A stretch of 64,000 bases of DNA from an uncultured Piscirickettsiaceae bacterium (GCA_913061075.1 CAJXSK010000004.1:62001-126000), one strand, 5' to 3'. Positions 45,559 to 55,411 are shown, counted from the first letter of the stretch. Translations and numbers: made by a program. Notes: generated from the sequence alone by a model not told the origin.

Positions 45559-47121
45559 GTGAGAATTGGAGTTCCAAAAGAAATTGAAGAGGGTGAAAAA
45601 CGAGTAGCGTTAACACCAGAAACAGCGCACCAAATACAAAAACTCGGCTTTTCAATAGCCATTGAGTCTAAAGCAGGTGAACTAGCTAATTTTAATGATG
45701 AATCCTATGCCAATGTCGGTGTGGAAATTATTGAAGATGCCCAAGAGCTTTGGGAGACGTCAGATATTATATTAAAGGTTCGTCCACCAAAAGAGCATCC
45801 AGAGTTGGGTTTCTATGGTGTGGAGTTACTTCGTGAAGGCCAAACGTTAATCAGCTTTTTATATCCAGCACAAAACCAAGAATTGCTGCAAGAGTTATCC
45901 AACCATGGCGTAACGGCGCTAGCGATGGATAGCGTGCCAAGAATATCCAGAGCTCAAAAAATGGACGCCCTCAGTTCAATGGCAAATATAGCGGGTTACC
46001 GTGCTGTTGTGGAAGCGGCCCAACATTTTGGTCGTTTCTTTACCGGTCAAATTACTGCGGCAGGCAAAATACCACCGGCTAAGGTATTAGTCATTGGTGC
46101 AGGCGTTGCGGGTTTGTCTGCTATTGGCGCAGCAAAAAGCATGGGAGCAATTGTTCGTGCTTTTGATACACGTCCAGAAGTAAAAGAGCAAGTTGAAAGT
46201 ATGGATGCTGAGTTCTTAATGCTTGAATTTGATGATGAAGATGGTTCAGGTGATGGCGGTTACGCAAAAACGATGAGTCCAGAGTTTATTAAAGCGGAAA
46301 TGGATTTGTTTGCATCGCAAGCGGCTGAAGTAGATATTATCATTACAACCGCGCTGATTCCCGGTAGACCAGCCCCCGAGTTAATTACAGAGCGCATGGT
46401 AGTTAATATGAAGCCAGGCAGTGTAATCGTTGATTTGGCTGCGGAGGCAGGTGGTAACTGTAAGTTAACAGAGGCCAATAAAGTGGTTGTGAAACATGGT
46501 GTTACTCTGATTGGGTACACCAATTTACCCAGCAGGCTTGCAGCCCAGTCCAGCCAACTATATGCAACTAACTTGCGACATTTACTAACCGACCTATGCC
46601 CAGAAAAGAACGGTGAACTAGACGTTAATATGGACGATGAGGTGATTCGTGGAGCAACAGTCGTTAACAAAGGTGAAATAAGTTGGCCTCCACCAGCACC
46701 AAGAATCTCTTTGGCGCCCAAAGAAGACATTGGCCTTAAAGCTAAAGAAGCGCTTGCTAAACCAGAGGATAAGCTTGCGCATCCGATGGCATTTTTGATT
46801 CCGCTAGTCGCCTGCGGGCTTGGGTTGTTTGGCTTGGGCTCTGTTGCGCCGCCAGCCTTTATCGGCCATTTAAGCGTGTTTGTGTTGTCGTGTTTTATTG
46901 GGTATATGGTGATATGGGGTGTTTCTCACTCGTTACACACGCCATTGATGAGTGTTACAAATGCTATCAGTAGCATTATTGTTATTGGTGCCATCATCCA
47001 AGTATCAAGCACAAACCCAATTGTTGTTGGCTTATCCGTATTAGCCATTTTTATAACCAGTATCAACATTGTTGGGGGATTTGCCGTCACCCACCGTATG
47101 TTGCGTATGTTTCGTAAGTAA
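45559..47121 (+). CDS. pntA: NAD(P) transhydrogenase subunit alpha
   Basis: Couples hydride transfer from NADH to NADP+ with proton flow; inner membrane. The 520-residue protein has the NAD(H)-binding domain I with GAGVAGLSAIGA (180-191), the mobile loop region RAQKMDALSSMANIAGYRA (131-149), and a C-terminal part with about four membrane helices (roughly 405-510). GTG start with GAGGGAAAG upstream. Confidence 0.96.
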   Translation: MRIGVPKEIEEGEKRVALTPETAHQIQKLGFSIAIESKAGELANFNDESYANVGVEIIEDAQELWETSDIILKVRPPKEHPELGFYGVELLREGQTLISFLYPAQNQELLQELSNHGVTALAMDSVPRISRAQKMDALSSMANIAGYRAVVEAAQHFGRFFTGQITAAGKIPPAKVLVIGAGVAGLSAIGAAKSMGAIVRAFDTRPEVKEQVESMDAEFLMLEFDDEDGSGDGGYAKTMSPEFIKAEMDLFASQAAEVDIIITTALIPGRPAPELITERMVVNMKPGSVIVDLAAEAGGNCKLTEANKVVVKHGVTLIGYTNLPSRLAAQSSQLYATNLRHLLTDLCPEKNGELDVNMDDEVIRGATVVNKGEISWPPPAPRISLAPKEDIGLKAKEALAKPEDKLAHPMAFLIPLVACGLGLFGLGSVAPPAFIGHLSVFVLSCFIGYMVIWGVSHSLHTPLMSVTNAISSIIVIGAIIQVSSTNPIVVGLSVLAIFITSINIVGGFAVTHRMLRMFRK

Positions 47122-47133
47122 GAGAGTAGTTAA

Positions 47134-48537
47134 ATGAGTCCAGGAATAATAACGGCTTCCTATATTGGAGCAAGTGCCCTATTTATATTGGCATTAAGCG
47201 GTTTGAGTAATCAAGAAACGGCGAGACGCGGTAATTTTTATGGCATGTTGGGGATGGGGTTAGCGCTGTGCGTAACCATTTTTGGTTTGGTCACAGATAA
47301 CCAATTTCTATTGATTGCCGGTATGGTAGTTGGGGGCGTTATCGGTTGGGTGCTAGCCAAACGTGTTGAGATGACGCAGATGCCTGAGTTAGTGGCTATT
47401 CTTCACAGTTTAGTTGGCTTGGCAGCTGTGTTTGTAGGCTATGCGAATGCATTGGATCATGGCACGGCAGAACTGACAGACATTGAAAAAACGATTCATG
47501 CAGTAGAAACGTATATAGGCGTGTTGATTGGTGCAGTGACCGTGGCAGGCTCTCTTACAGCTTATTTGAAGCTCAGTGGAAAAATTGGTGGCAAGCCAGT
47601 ACAACTACCGGGTCGCCACCTTTTTAACCTTGCACTATTGTTGGGTTCCATCTGGCTAGGCGTTGTCTATGCCGAACAAATGTTTGTTGATGGGGGCATG
47701 CCAGCATTAGTAGTGATGACATTGCTTGCGTTGTTATTTGGCGTACATATGGTTATCGCGATTGGCGGAGCAGATATGCCGGTAGTTGTTTCAATGCTAA
47801 ATAGCTATTCAGGTTGGGCCGCTGCCGCGATGGGCTTTATGCTAGGTAATGATTTATTGATCGTGGTAGGCGCCTTGGTGGGTAGTAGTGGTGCGATTCT
47901 TAGCTATATTATGTGTAAAGCAATGAACCGTAAATTCATCAATGTGATTTTGGGTGGTTTTGGGTCAAAGCCAGCAGGAACAGCAACGAGTGTTGTTGGT
48001 GATGTGGGTGATGTTCGTTCAATTGAAGCTGAAGAAACGGCTGAGCTACTTAGAAATGCTAAAGAAGTCATGATCATTCCTGGTTATGGGATGGCCGTTG
48101 CTCAGGCTCAGCATACGGTGTATGAAATCACAAAAAAATTAAAAAACAGTGGTGTAAATGTTAGGTTCGGCATACACCCAGTGGCGGGGCGTATGCCAGG
48201 CCATATGAATGTATTACTGGCTGAAGCCAAAGTGCCTTACGACATCGTATTTGAGATGGATGAAATAAACGACAATTTTCCAAACGTAGACGTGTCAGTG
48301 GTCATTGGGGCAAATGATATTGTTAACCCCGCCGCGCAAGATGTGCCCGATAGTCCTATTGCAGGTATGCCTGTTTTAGAGCCGTGGAATGGTACAACGA
48401 CTATTGTGCTGAAACGCGGAATGAGTACGGGCTACGCAGGTGTTGATAACCCACTGTTTTATAAAGAAAATACCAGAATGTTGTTTGGTGATGCAAAAGA
48501 CCGAGTTGATGAGATTTTACAGTTTCTTAGTAAGTAA
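47134..48537 (+). CDS. pntB: NAD(P) transhydrogenase subunit beta
   Basis: A 467-residue membrane subunit. His 91 in [14 protein letters not shown] is the proton-path His of the family. The NADP(H)-binding domain III at the C terminus has [10 protein letters not shown] (317-326), [10 protein letters not shown] and [16 protein letters not shown]. Follows pntA by 12 bases. Confidence 0.97.
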   Translation: MSPGIITASYIGASALFILALSGLSNQETARRGNFYGMLGMGLALCVTIFGLVTDNQFLLIAGMVVGGVIGWVLAKRVEMTQMPELVAILHSLVGLAAVFVGYANALDHGTAELTDIEKTIHAVETYIGVLIGAVTVAGSLTAYLKLSGKIGGKPVQLPGRHLFNLALLLGSIWLGVVYAEQMFVDGGMPALVVMTLLALLFGVHMVIAIGGADMPVVVSMLNSYSGWAAAAMGFMLGNDLLIVVGALVGSSGAILSYIMCKAMNRKFINVILGGFGSKPAGTATSVVGDVGDVRSIEAEETAELLRNAKEVMIIPGYGMAVAQAQHTVYEITKKLKNSGVNVRFGIHPVAGRMPGHMNVLLAEAKVPYDIVFEMDEINDNFPNVDVSVVIGANDIVNPAAQDVPDSPIAGMPVLEPWNGTTTIVLKRGMSTGYAGVDNPLFYKENTRMLFGDAKDRVDEILQFLSK

Positions 48538-48573
48538 AATTGGTTTAGCTTTGCCGGGCGAGTGTTGATGATT

Positions 48574-49536
48574 TTAATTCGAAGTCACTTTTTTGTTTTC
48601 ATACATTAGCGCATCACTGGCATCTAATAATTCTTCAATAGAGCTATGCTTTTTTGGATCATGGTCTGTAATGCCATAAGAAAAAGACATTTCATATCCA
48701 TGCTTTTCTTTTTGGGCGTATTCCAACAAAGATTGTTGTAAACGAACCATGTGTTTTTCGGCCTCATCTTTAGATGTGTTGATAAAGAGGATGACGAATT
48801 CATCGCCACCCAGTCTAGCTAAAAGGTCAGATTCTCTACATACTTGGCTCATTTGAGTGGCAAAAGTGGATAGAACTTTGTCCCCCGCCATATGACCGTG
48901 AGTATCGTTAATAGACTTAAAATTATCCAAGTCCATATACGCTAATGTAGCGGGTAGTCGTTGTCTAATGCAAAGTTTTAGGCTATGTTGAGCCACTATC
49001 ATGAATCCCCTTCTATTAGGAATATTAGTTAGTTCATCGATGGTCGCCATTTGTATTGCTGCAAGTTCGCGTTCAGCAGTAGAGGCAAGGTCTTTTAAGG
49101 CGTCTAAATCATCTTTATTTAGTGTTCTTGGTTTTTGGTCAATGATGCAAAGTGTCCCCAACATGCTTCCATCTAAAAACCGCAAGGGGCAGCCTGCATA
49201 GAATCGAATATTGGGCTCATCAGTTACTAAGGGGTTATCAACAAAACGCTCATCTTTGGTTGTATCGGGAATGACGAATATCTCATTGCCAAGAATTGCG
49301 TGCCCACAAAATGAAATGTCGCGAGCTGTCTCTCTAACACTTAAACCAATGCATGATTTAAACCATTGGCGGTTTTCGTCAACCAAACTAACCAGAGCGA
49401 TAGGTACATCGAACATTCGTTTTGCAATACGCATTAATCGGTCAAAACGTTCTTCAGCGGAGGTGTCCAAAATATTAAGTGAACGAAGAGTGTTTAGACG
49501 AGCGACTTCATCTTTTGGGGTATCAGGGATTTTCAT
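48574..49536 (-). CDS. GAF-GGDEF diguanylate cyclase
   Basis: A 320-residue cytoplasmic protein. An N-terminal GAF domain (about 22-165) includes VSLVDENRQWFKSCIGL and SFCGHAIL, the GAF pattern often seen in front of GGDEF. The catalytic domain has the metal Asp in YMDLDNFKSIND and the signature GGDEF (243-247). An RESD I-site lies five residues before it. It should make c-di-GMP in response to an unknown ligand of GAF. Convergent with pntB. Confidence 0.93.
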   Translation of the reverse strand: MKIPDTPKDEVARLNTLRSLNILDTSAEERFDRLMRIAKRMFDVPIALVSLVDENRQWFKSCIGLSVRETARDISFCGHAILGNEIFVIPDTTKDERFVDNPLVTDEPNIRFYAGCPLRFLDGSMLGTLCIIDQKPRTLNKDDLDALKDLASTAERELAAIQMATIDELTNIPNRRGFMIVAQHSLKLCIRQRLPATLAYMDLDNFKSINDTHGHMAGDKVLSTFATQMSQVCRESDLLARLGGDEFVILFINTSKDEAEKHMVRLQQSLLEYAQKEKHGYEMSFSYGITDHDPKKHSSIEELLDASDALMYENKKVTSN

Positions 49537-49592
49537 TTATGCTTCTTTATTTGATCAATCATATTCTATGAAGTAGCGGTGTGAATGATATT

Positions 49593-49799
49593 CTATTTTT
49601 TTGTTTGTGAATTTTTTTTAAAAGATTCAGAAATAGCTGAGCCATACTGAGTTTCTTTTTCGCGACCGACTTGTTCTTGTTGATGCTTAATTTCTTTTGC
49701 CTTTGCCCTGAGAGGGTTTGAACCCATGTTTTCTTGGGGGTCGCAGCCTATTAGAAATAGGGTTGTTATAGCGATCAATAGTATATTTTTACAGTTCAT
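49593..49799 (-). CDS. Small putative lipoprotein
   Basis: A 68-residue protein with a lipoprotein signal peptide: MNCKNILLIAITTLFLIGCDPQ, lipobox LIGC. Asp follows the lipidated Cys, which may favour inner-membrane retention by the E. coli rule. The rest is short, charged and Gln/Lys rich. No function known. ATG 49799 is chosen over an earlier start ten codons upstream because it gives a clean signal peptide. Confidence 0.7.
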   Translation of the reverse strand: MNCKNILLIAITTLFLIGCDPQENMGSNPLRAKAKEIKHQQEQVGREKETQYGSAISESFKKNSQTKK

Positions 49800-49888
49800 T
49801 GTTTTGCGAATAATTGTATATATTAACAATTATAGTTTATTGTGAGAAATAACTGTTAATGGCTTAAATAAATGCCAGCCCCTCTTGC

Positions 49889-49922
49889 AATAAAGCCCCA
49901 ACTAATAAGCTGAGGCTTTATT
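49889..49922 (-). terminator. Terminator after MetE-core gene
   Basis: Perfect 9-bp stem AATAAAGCC (49889-49897) and GGCTTTATT (49914-49922), 25 bases past the gene end on the minus strand. The T tract is weak. Confidence 0.6.
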
Positions 49923-49946
49923 TAACATGGGTTTGTAGTTAACGGA

Positions 49947-51008
49947 TTATCCGTTTTTTAGTGCCTCAAAAGCTAATTGTGTGCCATTAACCCGAGCAGT
50001 TATTTTAGAAAATGCAGTGCTTCTGTTAGTGGCAACATCATCACAAAACGGAGAGAAACCACAGTCATCCGTTGTTCCTAACTGTTCCAAAGGTATATGT
50101 TTAGCAGCGGTTAACACGCGGTTTTTTACTGTCTCTGCCGATTCAATTTCTTCATTAATTACATCTATGACGCCTATAAAAATTCGTTGATTGGGTTTTA
50201 TATTTTCACCAATAATTTTAAGTGCTTTTTCCGGATCAGCTTCGCTCGCCATTTGCATATAAAAATTGTCTGCGTTTAGCGTTAGAAGCATTGGAATAAG
50301 TTCTCCATAGTCTACGTCTGCACTATGTGTTGAATCATGATCCCCGCCTGGGCAGGTATGGAAACCAATGTTTTTACGTTCTTCAGCAGAAAAATGTGAC
50401 ATCACTTGATTATTCAAATCGATAAATTGTTGTAACAAGCCTTTAGAAGGGTCGAGCTTGATGGCTAAGCGCCCTTCCGTGAAATCAATTTGTACCCGTG
50501 TAGCACCGTTGTCAAAACAGCTACGAATATCGGCTACTGCTTCGTTTATTAGGTCATTGATGAATTGCTCTTGTGTGTATCCAGGAATTCCATCTGCAGG
50601 GTACAACAAACTCATGGCTGAAGCCGATATAACGGCTTGTTTAAGTGGCTTGTTAGTGAACTTCTTTGCGCGAGGTATGTATGAACCCGCATAATTAGCA
50701 TAACGAAAAGGACCTTTCGTTAATATTGGAAGTTGTCTAGTATGACCATCTTCAAAAGGGATTATGACTCCTTCAGGAGCAACGTTTTCTAAGCCATCTA
50801 AAGGGTAGGTGGCAAAACTTGATTTTGTTTGTTCGCCATCGGTTAATATTGGCGACCCTGTTGCGTCCATATTCGATAAGGTGTCTTGGACGGCCTCATC
50901 GTATAAAATATTTAGCTCATCTTCAGAGATTTTTGGATTAGCAAGTAAGCCATCTAGTAATTTTTTTGTTCGTGGAATACTACCAACTGATTCGGTTTGA
51001 ATAGACAT
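49947..51008 (-). CDS. Cobalamin-independent methionine synthase-type protein (MetE core)
   Basis: A 353-residue protein equal to the C-terminal catalytic barrel of MetE, lacking the N-terminal half. It begins with the typical SVGSIPR (7-13). The zinc-ligand pattern is present as His 217 and Cys 219 (GFHTCPGG) and Cys 316 (TTDDCGFSPF); Glu 256 in MASEAD is a candidate fourth ligand. Short MetE-core proteins transfer methyl groups from donors other than polyglutamyl methyl-THF in some lineages, and the donor here is unknown. A 23-bp palindrome lies just upstream. Confidence 0.9.
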   Translation of the reverse strand: MSIQTESVGSIPRTKKLLDGLLANPKISEDELNILYDEAVQDTLSNMDATGSPILTDGEQTKSSFATYPLDGLENVAPEGVIIPFEDGHTRQLPILTKGPFRYANYAGSYIPRAKKFTNKPLKQAVISASAMSLLYPADGIPGYTQEQFINDLINEAVADIRSCFDNGATRVQIDFTEGRLAIKLDPSKGLLQQFIDLNNQVMSHFSAEERKNIGFHTCPGGDHDSTHSADVDYGELIPMLLTLNADNFYMQMASEADPEKALKIIGENIKPNQRIFIGVIDVINEEIESAETVKNRVLTAAKHIPLEQLGTTDDCGFSPFCDDVATNRSTAFSKITARVNGTQLAFEALKNG

Positions 51009-51031
51009 ATATTCTCCATTTAATTATTGTT

Positions 51032-51054
51032 AATTTTATTCTTACAATAAAATT
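51032..51054. promoter_or_regulatory. Palindromic operator candidate upstream of MetE-core gene
   Basis: AATTTTATT (51032-51040), spacer CTTAC, AATAAAATT (51046-51054): perfect 9-bp arms, 24 bases before the start codon. It would suit binding of a dimeric repressor. Confidence 0.5.
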
Positions 51055-51117
51055 GACCTGAGGCAACTATAAAATCTTTCTGGTAGTATTGAAAAAGGTA
51101 AAGAGTTTTTTTGTGCT

Positions 51118-51453
51118 TTAAGCTTTTTTTACAAAAATAGATTTAAGCTTCATAGGTCCGATACCCGAAATTTTGCAATCAATATCGTGATCGCCTTCAA
51201 CCAATCGGATGTTCTTTACTTTGGTTCCTACTTTAACAACGGCGGATGATCCTTTTACTTTTAAGTCTTTAATCACGGTAATGGTATCGCCGTCTTGTAA
51301 TAAGTTGCCGTTAGCGTCTTTTACGATTAATGCATCGTCGTCATCGGTTTCACCTGCAGACCATTCGTTGGCGCATTCGGGGCAAATAAGTAGATTGCCG
51401 TCTTCGTAAGTGTATTCTGAATTACATTGTGGGCAGTTGGGTAAGTTGCTCAT
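51118..51453 (-). CDS. yjdM: Zinc-ribbon protein YjdM (PhnA family)
   Basis: A 111-residue protein with an N-terminal zinc ribbon, [11 protein letters not shown] and ICPECANEW (Cys-x2-Cys twice), followed by a KOW-like beta domain with [27 protein letters not shown]. This is the YjdM/PhnA pattern. The old name as a phosphonoacetate hydrolase is not supported for the family; the function is unproven. Confidence 0.93.
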   Translation of the reverse strand: MSNLPNCPQCNSEYTYEDGNLLICPECANEWSAGETDDDDALIVKDANGNLLQDGDTITVIKDLKVKGSSAVVKVGTKVKNIRLVEGDHDIDCKISGIGPMKLKSIFVKKA

Positions 51454-51487
51454 TAAATCATCCTTAATGTTGAATAGCTATTTTAGG

Positions 51488-51901
51488 TTAATCAGACACG
51501 CGACCGCGCATTTGCTTTAATTTGCCACGTTGGGTTTTACTGTCTGTGCGCTTCTTCTTTGCATTTTTGCTAGGCTTTGTTGCACGTCGGGCTTTTTGAA
51601 CGATGGTGGAACTTCTGACGATGGCCGTTAATCTTTCAAGGGCATTGGCACGATTTTTTTCTTGTGTGCGGTATTGCTGTGCTTTGATGATGATTATGCC
51701 GTCTTTATTAATACGTTGATCTTGACGAGCAAGTAAGCGTTGTTTGTATAACTCGGGTAGTGACGATGCGCGAATGTCAAACCGTAAGTGTATGGCTGAC
51801 GATACTTTGTTGACGTTTTGCCCGCCTGCACCTTGTGCACGAATGGCGGTGAGTTCTATTTCGTCGTCGCTAATTGAAAGGTGTTGATTAATGTGAAGCA
51901 C
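51488..51901 (-). CDS. arfB: Alternative ribosome-rescue factor ArfB (peptidyl-tRNA hydrolase)
   Basis: A 137-residue protein with the release-factor-like domain carrying GGQ at 26-28 (RAQGAGGQNVNKVSS), which hydrolyses peptidyl-tRNA on stalled ribosomes. A basic C-terminal tail (about 100-132) would enter the empty mRNA channel. The length is typical of YaeJ/ArfB. Confidence 0.95.
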   Translation of the reverse strand: MLHINQHLSISDDEIELTAIRAQGAGGQNVNKVSSAIHLRFDIRASSLPELYKQRLLARQDQRINKDGIIIIKAQQYRTQEKNRANALERLTAIVRSSTIVQKARRATKPSKNAKKKRTDSKTQRGKLKQMRGRVSD

Positions 51902-51924
51902 GGGACACTATTACGATATAGCGT

Positions 51925-52146
51925 TTATTTACGTTTTTCTGCGCGACGTTTGTTTTGCGTGCTTTGCTTCTCAGTAAATGTAACCAATTCCTTTTCTGCC
52001 CATTGTTTGGCTTCAACTTCTGTTTTAAACCCGGTTTGAGTTTTTGTAACAACAATGTTTTTTGCACTGGCACGGCGTACGATGGCAGCGTTCCAGCTGC
52101 CTTGTTCCTGTGAAAGGCTGAAGCCGTATTTTTTACTTTGAGGCAT
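51925..52146 (-). CDS. DUF3622-like small basic protein
   Basis: A 73-residue protein with the pattern KKYGFSLSQEQGSWNAAIVRRAS, then TQTGFKTEVEAKQWAEKEL and a basic tail. It matches my recollection of DUF3622, a small gammaproteobacterial domain of unknown role. It lies between arfB and cvfB on the same strand, possibly in one transcript. Family name moderately sure; function unknown. Confidence 0.75.
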   Translation of the reverse strand: MPQSKKYGFSLSQEQGSWNAAIVRRASAKNIVVTKTQTGFKTEVEAKQWAEKELVTFTEKQSTQNKRRAEKRK

Positions 52147-52175
52147 AATATGTTTGGGTAGTTAAGATGATTGAA

Positions 52176-53012
52176 TTATTTATCGACAAGGCGAATGCCG
52201 TCTTTACCAATGGTGATAATGCGTTGCTTGTAGAGGCCGCCAATGGCTTTTTTGAAAGCACCTTTGCTCATGCCGAATGTGTCGGCAATGATTTCTGGGC
52301 TGGACTTGTCGTGTACAGGCGCAAAGCCGTCTTTCTTTTCTAAATAATTAAGGATGATTTTGGTGTATTTATCGCGCGTTTCTTTGCCGCCTTGCAGGCT
52401 TAAGTCAATCTTTCCGTCTTCACGAATACGCTTGATAAAACCTTTTTTAGATTGCCCAAAACTGAGTGTTTGGAACACATCGTTTTTGTATAAAACACCC
52501 CAGTGGCTGTTATTAATAATAGCCTTGAAGCCTAAATCGGTTGTATTGGCGATGATGAGGTCAACTTGTTGCTGGGGCGTGAAGTCATGGGGCCTTTCAT
52601 CATCAAGGTATTTGTTAATTTTAGATGAGGCGACGATGCGACCATCATTTTTGTCGAGATATAAATACACGAGGTAGGACTTATCAACGTCCATTGGGAC
52701 GTGTTGTTCAGCAAAGGGGACGAGTACGTCTTTTTCTAACCCCCAGTCTAGGAATGTACCGACGTGTGTGCGGGCAACGGCTTTAAGATAAGCAAATTCG
52801 CCAACTTTAGCTTTAGGGACCTTGGTTGTCGCAATGGGGCGATCTTCTGAGTCGAGATACAAAAATACGTACACGCTTGATCCAACAACTAAGTCATTAG
52901 GTGCGTGTTTACCCGGCAGGAGAACTTCGCCTAATTCTTTTGCGTCTAAATAAAAGCCGAAATCTAATACTTTGATAACGTCTAATTGGTAGGTATTGCC
53001 GAGCGTAATCAC
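52176..53012 (-). CDS. cvfB: CvfB-like S1 RNA-binding protein
   Basis: A 278-residue protein with tandem S1-like OB domains: LGNTYQLDVIKVLDFGFYLDA, then KAVARTHVGTFLDWGLEKDVLVPFAEQ, and a third near 135-200. A C-terminal winged helix reads SPEIIADTFGMSKGAFKKAIGGLYKQRII. This is the CvfB/YitL architecture; members bind RNA and affect virulence genes in staphylococci. Function in this host is unknown. Confidence 0.93.
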   Translation of the reverse strand: MITLGNTYQLDVIKVLDFGFYLDAKELGEVLLPGKHAPNDLVVGSSVYVFLYLDSEDRPIATTKVPKAKVGEFAYLKAVARTHVGTFLDWGLEKDVLVPFAEQHVPMDVDKSYLVYLYLDKNDGRIVASSKINKYLDDERPHDFTPQQQVDLIIANTTDLGFKAIINNSHWGVLYKNDVFQTLSFGQSKKGFIKRIREDGKIDLSLQGGKETRDKYTKIILNYLEKKDGFAPVHDKSSPEIIADTFGMSKGAFKKAIGGLYKQRIITIGKDGIRLVDK

Positions 53013-53065
53013 ATGGTGTCCTAGGATGTTGTTTCTAGCTCAGGATTATACAGGTTGAAGCGCCG

Positions 53066-54063
53066 TTATACGGTTAAAACAATTTTCCCTATATGCTGGC
53101 TACTTTCCATTAATTCATGTGCTTTAGATGCATCTGACAGTGGGAATGTTTGATATATAACAGGGCGAACTGTATTGTTTTCTATCAAAGGCCAAATGCT
53201 CTCTTTAAGGCCATTTCTAATGGTCGCTTTAACATCGAGAGGCTGTGGTCGAAGAACGGATCCGGTCATTGTTAACCCGTTTATTAAAACAGGCGTAAAG
53301 TTGACAGTTGCGGTACTGCCATTAAGGTAAAAAAGGTTGATGAGTTGCCCGTTTTTAGCAAGGCAAGATAAATTTCGTTGTATGTAGTCCCCACCCATTA
53401 GGTCAACCAGCATGTTGACTCCGAGTTTATTGTTTTCTTTGGCCACAACCTCTACAAAATCTTCGTTATTGTAGTTAATGGCAACGTCTGCACCTAGCTT
53501 TAAACAAGCGGTGCATTTTTTATCTGTTCCTGCAGTAATGAATACTTTTACACCGAAAGATTTGGCGATTTGAATAGCGGTTGTACCAATGCCGCTAGTA
53601 CCACCGTGAACAAGTAAGCTTTGGCCAGCATGTAAACCCCCTCTGATAAATAGATTAAACCAAACGGTAAAAAAGTTTCTGGTATGGCGGCTGCTTCTAT
53701 AGCCGTTAGTCCTTTTGGTATGTGCAAACTTTGTTCTTGAGGTGCAACGCAGTATTCAGCGTAGCCGCCACCAGGTGTTAAGGCGCATACCTCATCACCT
53801 ATTTGAAAATCAGTCACAGAAGGACCAATTTTTACGATAACACCTGCTACTTCTAAGCCAGGTAAATCACTGGCATCAGGTGGGGGTGGGTATAAGCCTT
53901 TGCGTTGTAAAACGTCTGGGCGATTAATGCCAGCGGCCCCTACCTTAATAAGAATTTCGTTATTCTTCGGCTCTGGAACAGGACGCTCAACGTCCTTTAA
54001 AACAGAAGGTTCGCCGGGCTCGGAGATCTCGATACAGCACATTTTGGAAGGTATTGTTGTCAT
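53066..54063 (-). pseudogene. NAD(P)H:quinone oxidoreductase-like MDR gene, frameshifted
   Basis: Two minus-strand frames together make one zinc-free MDR quinone oxidoreductase. The first (from ATG 54063) holds the N-terminal half, INRPDVLQRKGLYPPP and PGLEVAGVIVKIG. It then goes out of frame at a homopolymer (six A on the plus strand, 53669-53674; seven would restore TFFTVWFNLFIRGG). The other frame continues with GGTSGIGTTAIQIAK and ends at 53066. A single-base loss in the run explains it, as a true inactivation or a base-call error. Confidence 0.9.
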
Positions 54064-54157
54064 GATAATAATTGGATTGTTGACGGCATGTTTTGATTTT
54101 AGGTGACGAACCAAGGTTTGAATTTCTGGTTAAGTCATATTGCTTTTTAAGGTTGGT

Positions 54158-54607
54158 TTAAAAGTCGTATTTGTCGGCCAATTGAATGGCCTCTGGTAAC
54201 CATGTTTCGTGAATGTGTAACCATTCTAATGGCTGGCTTATTTTGAATATAACAGAGGCAATTCGACCATTATTTGGTGATGTGGATGCTAGCGCGTTTC
54301 GTTGCCATTCTTCGTATGTGACGAGCATGTGGTCGGCAAAAACACGTTGCAATGTGACGTTGCGAATTTGAATGTGGAATACTGGGTTGGTCGCGTAGCT
54401 GTTTCGTATGGCCGAACTCAGCTGTTCAAGGTTTAACAGTGTGCCAGCTGGTGGTATGAGTTTGAAGTCTGGGTTGAATCGCGTAGAGAACTCCTCAGTA
54501 AAAGAGCCTTTGGTGCAACGACCTGAGAACCAATCTTCAAAAAACACATGTAGTGACTCGATTTCTTCGCGCGCACTTTGTTCAAGCACTGCATGTGGTT
54601 GATGCAT
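54158..54607 (-). CDS. Hypothetical protein, possible SnoaL/NTF2-like fold
   Basis: A 149-residue soluble protein. The pattern of an N-terminal helix followed by strands with FKLIPPAGTLLNLEQLSSAIRNSYATNP and DHMLVTYEEWQRN suggests the NTF2-like cone fold (SnoaL/DUF4440 type). No catalytic residues are identifiable. It starts 12 bases before the end of the monooxygenase-like gene upstream, so the two look cotranscribed. Confidence 0.7.
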   Translation of the reverse strand: MHQPHAVLEQSAREEIESLHVFFEDWFSGRCTKGSFTEEFSTRFNPDFKLIPPAGTLLNLEQLSSAIRNSYATNPVFHIQIRNVTLQRVFADHMLVTYEEWQRNALASTSPNNGRIASVIFKISQPLEWLHIHETWLPEAIQLADKYDF

Positions 54608-54619
54608 GAAGTGACTGAA

Positions 54620-54916
54620 TTATTTTGTAGGAATGGTCGCTAAATAGGTAACAGCAGGCGGCGCAGATAACAACGAAACTAATTTATCAATTTCACCACG
54701 CTCTGTTCTCCAGCCCATATAGCTTTCGTGGTCGGAACGTTGATCCCACTTTTCTAATAAGACGATGTTGTGGATGTCGTCTTCATTTGACGTAACAACA
54801 ACGCTTTGGCAGCCTTGATAGGCACGTGTATCTGGCAAAATAGCTTCAAACACAGCGAGTAACTCTTCTCTGTTTTCCGGATTTACTTGCAAGTTTAATA
54901 TCACATCAACAGACAT
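54620..54916 (-). CDS. YgiN-like antibiotic biosynthesis monooxygenase domain protein
   Basis: A 98-residue ferredoxin-like (ABM) domain protein. ILNLQVNPENREELLAVFEAIL is followed by YQGCQSVVVTSNEDD and IVLLEKWDQRSDHESYM, the typical strands and helix. Members dimerise; some oxidise quinols, many have unknown roles. Position next to the frameshifted quinone oxidoreductase hints at redox of quinone-like compounds, as inference. Confidence 0.82.
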   Translation of the reverse strand: MSVDVILNLQVNPENREELLAVFEAILPDTRAYQGCQSVVVTSNEDDIHNIVLLEKWDQRSDHESYMGWRTERGEIDKLVSLLSAPPAVTYLATIPTK

Positions 54917-54985
54917 ATCAGTCTCCTAGGTTTTAATTAAGTTGGCTACTGAGTATATGCCTCTTGTTTAAAACTGGCAATGCAG

Positions 54986-55411
54986 TTATTTATTGTCCCA
55001 ATAACGTTGCATTTCATAATATAAGAATGAAGCTGTCCAAGTAATGAGGACCAGCCCGGTGAGGGATTCAAGGCCAGTGAGGTGCCGCAAATCACCAATT
55101 GGTTGGATGTCGCCAAGGCCTAAGGTAGTGAAAATAGTGAAAGACAAATAGGTGCAATCGAGTAAGCTACCATCGAAATTACCTTCCAGGTGCCCCCAGC
55201 CATCAGCATGATGCATGAAGTAGTAGGCGAAAGCGAAAACCCACACCTCAATGGCATGTGCAATAAGCGCAGCAAAAACGCCGAATAAAATTCTCAGGCG
55301 GTGCTTTAGCTTCATCGTTGGAATGAGACGGGATATGCGGTACAAAAATTCGTAATGAATAATGACAGCAATCGCTACGACGAGAGAATTTAAAACAAAG
55401 ACTGAGATCAT
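54986..55411 (-). CDS. Two-pore-type potassium channel-like protein
   Basis: A 141-residue membrane protein with hydrophobic helices at about 4-22, 42-66 and 113-131 and a pore loop before the last. The selectivity filter reads TTLGLGD (95-101), a variant of TVGYGD also found in related small channels, so some cation conduction is likely. No cytosolic gating domain. It shares an ATGA overlap with the EEP gene upstream, so the two are translationally linked. Confidence 0.85.
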   Translation of the reverse strand: MISVFVLNSLVVAIAVIIHYEFLYRISRLIPTMKLKHRLRILFGVFAALIAHAIEVWVFAFAYYFMHHADGWGHLEGNFDGSLLDCTYLSFTIFTTLGLGDIQPIGDLRHLTGLESLTGLVLITWTASFLYYEMQRYWDNK

